Origin: Ureibacillus thermophilus
GTDB lineage: Bacteria; Bacillota; Bacilli; Bacillales_A; Planococcaceae
Reading direction: 5' to 3' (one strand)
NCBI RefSeq assembly: GCF_042657185.1
Contig: NZ_JBHSNN010000059.1
Length of the DNA stretch: 64,000 nt
Positions 61,543 through 64,000 of the stretch are shown one piece after another (positions within the stretch are counted from its first letter, which is position 1; each line of letters starts with the position of its first letter). Both the position numbers and the translations under genes were made by a program. The notes under the pieces were generated by a model. It was not told where the DNA came from and made no database searches. It was given only the letters and a program-made list of their open reading frames with translations.

Positions 61543-62681
61543 AACTAAAACCCGTTCCTCGAATTGAAATCAATCTTGATAAAATTCAACACAACGCAAT
61601 CGTTCTAAAACAATTATGCGAAGCAAAGGGGGTGGAAGTGACAGGGGTAGTCAAAGGCGTTTGTGCTGATTTACAAATCGTCAATACATTAATTCAGGCA
61701 GGTATCACAAGACTTGCCGTATCGAAAATTATTCACTTAGAAAAATTAAAAAAGGCAAATATCAATGCAACCACTATTTTGCTTCGAACCCCTGGGATGT
61801 CTGAGATTCCCAATGTCGTCAAATATGCGGACATCAGCATGAACACTGAACTTACCATCATTCGTGCATTATCAGAAGAAGCTATTAAACAAGGAAAAAT
61901 CCATAAAATTATGATTATGGTAGAAATGGGTGACCTTCGTGAAGGTGTCATGCCAAAAGATCTACCAGCATTTATTAATGAGGTAATAAAACTCCGAGGT
62001 ATCGAAATTGTTGGTTTGGCAACAAATTTTGCTTGTTTTGGTGGCGTCATACCGACAGAAGACAAGATGCGAGAGTTCTCTTCTCTTGTTCAGCAAATTA
62101 GGCAACAATTCTCTTTACAACTCCCTATCGTATCAGGCGGAAACTCTGCAAATATTAAATGGCTAATGGAAACGAAAAATATTGGTGTAATCAATGATGT
62201 TCGTCTTGGTGAATCGATTCTATTAGGAAGAGAGACGACTAAAGGCGAAGTCATACCGAAACTTTATCAAGATACATTTAAATTTGTTGCAGAAGTAATA
62301 GAGGCGAAACAAAAACCTTCTGTCCCTTATGGTAATCGTGGCAAAAACGGCTTTGGTGAATCAATCAAATTCCATGAACAAGGTTGGATTAACCATATTC
62401 TCGTTGGAGTAGGAAGGCAAGATGTATCTGTTTCAGGCTTAACACCAACAATGCCTGTGAAAATTCTTGGTTCAACCAGCGATCACATTGTGTTAGATGG
62501 AAAAAAAATACTTTTCAAACCTGGCGACGAGATAACTTTTATCCCCAACTATGGAGCGTTACTTTCCATTATGACCTCTCCATACATTCATAAAACTTAT
62601 ATTGAATTTAAAGGAAGTAAACATGAGAAACAAAACAATGTATACAGTATTTATAAACAAAAAATTATACCACGTCATTAG
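61539..62681 (+). CDS. PLP-dependent amino acid racemase (alanine/ornithine racemase N-terminal family)
   Basis: A 380-residue fold-type III PLP enzyme. The cofactor lysine is K39 in VTGVVKGVCADLQIV, a form typical of the ornithine racemase (Orr)/YhfX group rather than classical Alr. VEMGDLREGVMP, LATNFACFGGVIP, VSGGNSANIKWL and RLGESILLGRET continue the barrel pattern. The C-terminal beta domain is short, and a Lys-rich tail of about 25 residues is unusual. It is translationally coupled to the DUF1611 gene, so the two probably act on the same amino acid. The substrate cannot be read from sequence. Confidence 0.85.
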   Translation: MKLKPVPRIEINLDKIQHNAIVLKQLCEAKGVEVTGVVKGVCADLQIVNTLIQAGITRLAVSKIIHLEKLKKANINATTILLRTPGMSEIPNVVKYADISMNTELTIIRALSEEAIKQGKIHKIMIMVEMGDLREGVMPKDLPAFINEVIKLRGIEIVGLATNFACFGGVIPTEDKMREFSSLVQQIRQQFSLQLPIVSGGNSANIKWLMETKNIGVINDVRLGESILLGRETTKGEVIPKLYQDTFKFVAEVIEAKQKPSVPYGNRGKNGFGESIKFHEQGWINHILVGVGRQDVSVSGLTPTMPVKILGSTSDHIVLDGKKILFKPGDEITFIPNYGALLSIMTSPYIHKTYIEFKGSKHEKQNNVYSIYKQKIIPRH

Positions 62682-62687
62682 TTGACT

Positions 62688-62721
62688 TTTGGGATGCTAC
62701 TTATTCACGAAGCATCCCAAA
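62688..62721 (+). repeat. Stem-loop after the racemase gene
   Basis: TTGGGATGCT and AGCATCCCAA arms around a 12-base loop, starting about eight bases after the stop. No U tract follows on the plus strand, so termination here is doubtful. Confidence 0.5.
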
Positions 62722-62864
62722 TATATTGCCCCCAAATGTTTATGCATCAATATAGCCTCACAATAAAACTTATTCTTTTCCTTCCTCCAATTAATGCTTT
62801 TCAATGTGATAAAAAAATCGCATCTTTCCCTATTCAGATTAACTATCAAGAAAGGAGTTCTAAT

Positions 62865-63085
62865 ATAGGAAGAGATAATAAACAAGGCCAAACCAATAAT
62901 GCAAGTTCTTTGCCACAAACACCAAAACAAGAAAAAATCTCTCTAGAGCCGCGCAAGAAGAGTTTTCTCGTGAACTATCCCAATTAGAACAATTAGTGTT
63001 GGAAAGAAAAAGAAACAAAAACATAAATAACATTGTATGGTGGAATTCACATCATAAAGCAAGGGAATTGCTTTTATCTATGTGA
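62865..63085 (+). pseudogene. Broken YfhD-like small spore protein gene
   Basis: AAAGGAG lies seven bases before an ATA codon at 62865, where a start codon is expected. From there IGRDNKQGQTNNASSLPQTP reads like the MGR-N...LPQ-P opening of YfhD-family spore proteins. After a run of six A at about 62931-62936 the similarity continues in the -1 frame with AAQEEFSRELSQLEQL, the usual EFSREL part. So the gene has a non-standard start and a frameshift, or two base errors. The -1 frame runs to a stop at 63083-63085, into the terminator, so the real end is unclear. Confidence 0.45.
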
Positions 63086-63101
63086 ATTCCACTTTTTTTT
63101 A
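63040..63101 (+). terminator. Strong terminator after the YfhD-like region
   Basis: GTGGAATTCACAT (63040-63052) pairs perfectly with ATGTGAATTCCAC (63080-63092); an inner AAAGCAA/TTGCTTT stem fills the loop and eight T follow. Confidence 0.9.
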
Positions 63102-63152
63102 GAAAGTTGCTTAAATGGTTATACTATTGAAAAAATCTATAAGGTGTATTGA

Positions 63153-63488
63153 ATGAAAAGAAACAAGCAAATTTTTATATTGAGTTTATTGGTTGCAATC
63201 TTAAACATATTTGATGGTATAGCCACACATTATGGTTTAATGAATCATTTCATAAAAGAAATAAATCCTCTGATGAGATTCTTTTTTGAAGCAAATCCAT
63301 ATTTATTTCTAGGAATTAAATTCAGTCTTTCCGTATTCATATTTATGGTTTCTAATCTTGTTATTTTAAAATGCATCAAATCATTTCAACGGTTCTATCT
63401 TTATGCATTAACAGGTATTTCAATCTTATATTCTGGACTTTTTTTCGTACATCTATATTGGTTATGGATGAGTAATTATAGTTTCTAG
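63153..63488 (+). CDS. DUF5658 small membrane protein
   Basis: A 111-residue protein with four predicted membrane helices (about residues 6-23, 47-70, 80-95 and 97-108). The motif LNIFDGIATHYGL followed by KEINPLMRFFFEANPYLFLGIK matches what I know as DUF5658. There, a conserved Asp and an NP pair lie near the first and second helices. Function is unknown. AAGGTG precedes the ATG, and TATACT at 63120-63125 is a possible -10. Its end overlaps the converging ycgL-like gene by four bases. Confidence 0.75.
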   Translation: MKRNKQIFILSLLVAILNIFDGIATHYGLMNHFIKEINPLMRFFFEANPYLFLGIKFSLSVFIFMVSNLVILKCIKSFQRFYLYALTGISILYSGLFFVHLYWLWMSNYSF

Positions 63489-63942
63489 AATGCATCAAAC
63501 TTCTCATTCCAAACTTCTCTTAATGTCTCACGAAATAGCTTATCTAACTGGACAGTTGGATCATTCTTTTCTCCATACAGATTTTTTATATAGTCCTGCA
63601 ATGAATACAATTCATGTTCGATATAATCATTGAATATTGGAATAGGCCGAATGGTTTCCCGTTTGTCGAAAACTTTAGATTTCACCAACTGCTCAATCTC
63701 ATTTCTCAATTTACCATCAATCTTCATTTGTGAAAGCAAATGCTGAAAATGTATCGGTGGGATTTCATTGAACTGTTCAATCCATTTACAAGCGAACAAT
63801 GAGCGCAAAGCGTATAAATAGCTTTTTACCTTCACATTCTCTCCTTGGAGAGATGCATAATTTTGTTTGGCAATTTGTATGTAATGTGAAAGCATCGATT
63901 TCGGATGAAAAACCTCATCCTCCAATAAGTGTAAATTAGCAC
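63485..63942 (-). pseudogene. YcgL-type nucleotidyltransferase, 5'-truncated
   Basis: The readable part (about 150 codons) corresponds to the C-terminal helical half of YcgL-like DNA polymerase beta-superfamily nucleotidyltransferases: EVFHPKSMLSHYIQIAKQNY, then VKSYLYALRSLFACKWIEQF and IPPIHFQHLL. The N-terminal catalytic half, with its GSRxxG and DxD motifs, is missing. The frame is closed upstream by a TAA at 63945-63943, and the DNA before it does not look like this gene. A TTG at 63925 with no proper ribosome binding site would be the only start. Most likely a remnant disrupted by insertion or deletion. Confidence 0.6.
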
Positions 63943-64000
63943 TTTATTTCGGAACAAAAGAGCCATTTTTTTGCACATTCCTTCAGAAAGCCCTCTCCCC
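63943..64000. other. Unassigned sequence abutting the truncated gene
   Basis: The last 58 bases do not continue the nucleotidyltransferase frame. They could be the end of an inserted element, such as an insertion sequence, that runs past the window. No terminal inverted repeat can be confirmed from one side. Confidence 0.3.

Noticed and set aside
62682..62864. The open frame upstream of the YfhD-like segment as part of a 101-residue protein
   Set aside because: It begins directly after the racemase stop, contains the stem-loop, has no ribosome binding site and shows no similarity; only the part after the internal AAAGGAG looks like a gene.
1..64000. rRNA and tRNA genes
   Set aside because: None was recognised on either strand, although rRNA operons are often near this region in Bacillales; a scan by tRNA or rRNA models would settle it.

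Overview
The window reads as chromosomal DNA of a low-GC, endospore-forming member of the Bacillales, most like the Planococcaceae/Caryophanaceae group (Lysinibacillus, Ureibacillus and relatives). The reasons are the classic Bacillus gene order around rpoBC and the S10/str operons, strong GGAGG ribosome binding sites with frequent GTG and TTG starts, sigH, a YaaH-type spore cortex lytic enzyme and a complete CtsR/McsA/McsB/ClpC heat-shock operon. No rRNA, tRNA or CRISPR array was seen. The genus is an inference from family resemblance, not a search result.

From about 42.2 kb down to 1 almost everything is on the minus strand and forms the conserved housekeeping superregion. Read in the direction of transcription it runs ctsR-mcsA-mcsB-clpC, radA, yacL, ispD, ispF, gltX, (Cys T-box) cysS-mrnC-rlmB-rae1-sigH-rpmG-secE, nusG, rplK, rplA, (L10 leader) rplJ-rplL, ybxB, rpoB-rpoC, ybxF-rpsL-rpsG-fusA, tuf, and then rpsJ-rplC-rplD-rplW-rplB, with rplB cut by the window edge. 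Three departures from the Bacillus subtilis order stand out. disA is missing between radA and yacL. cysE is missing between gltX and cysS although the cysteine T-box is kept. A block of six genes is inserted between tuf and rpsJ: malate synthase G, a LysR regulator and a Bce-type two-component/ABC module.

From 42.4 to 64 kb the content is accessory and strand-mixed. It holds small membrane proteins, a HemAT-type haem aerotaxis transducer, a hotdog acyl-CoA thioesterase, an aldehyde dehydrogenase with a DUF4003 protein, an acetaldehyde dehydrogenase with its DUF779 partner behind a possible sigma-B promoter, a five-gene branched-chain amino acid ABC transporter with CodY-like boxes, a Tyr-rich protein carrying a six-repeat PLL-like (DUF346) lectin propeller behind a sporulation-type promoter, PgeF, YaaH, and a translationally coupled DUF1611/amino-acid-racemase pair. 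The end holds a broken YfhD-like spore gene, a DUF5658 membrane protein and a 5'-truncated YcgL-type nucleotidyltransferase gene.

Regulatory RNA and DNA signals are abundant: a T-box with a UGC specifier, an L10 leader with terminator, a structured S10 leader under tandem promoters, a candidate attenuator ahead of rpoB, a CtsR operator, a Bce-type operator and many intrinsic terminators. The strongest candidates for something little described are the DUF1611 plus PLP racemase operon and the spore-associated lectin-like propeller. Both are inferences from sequence alone.
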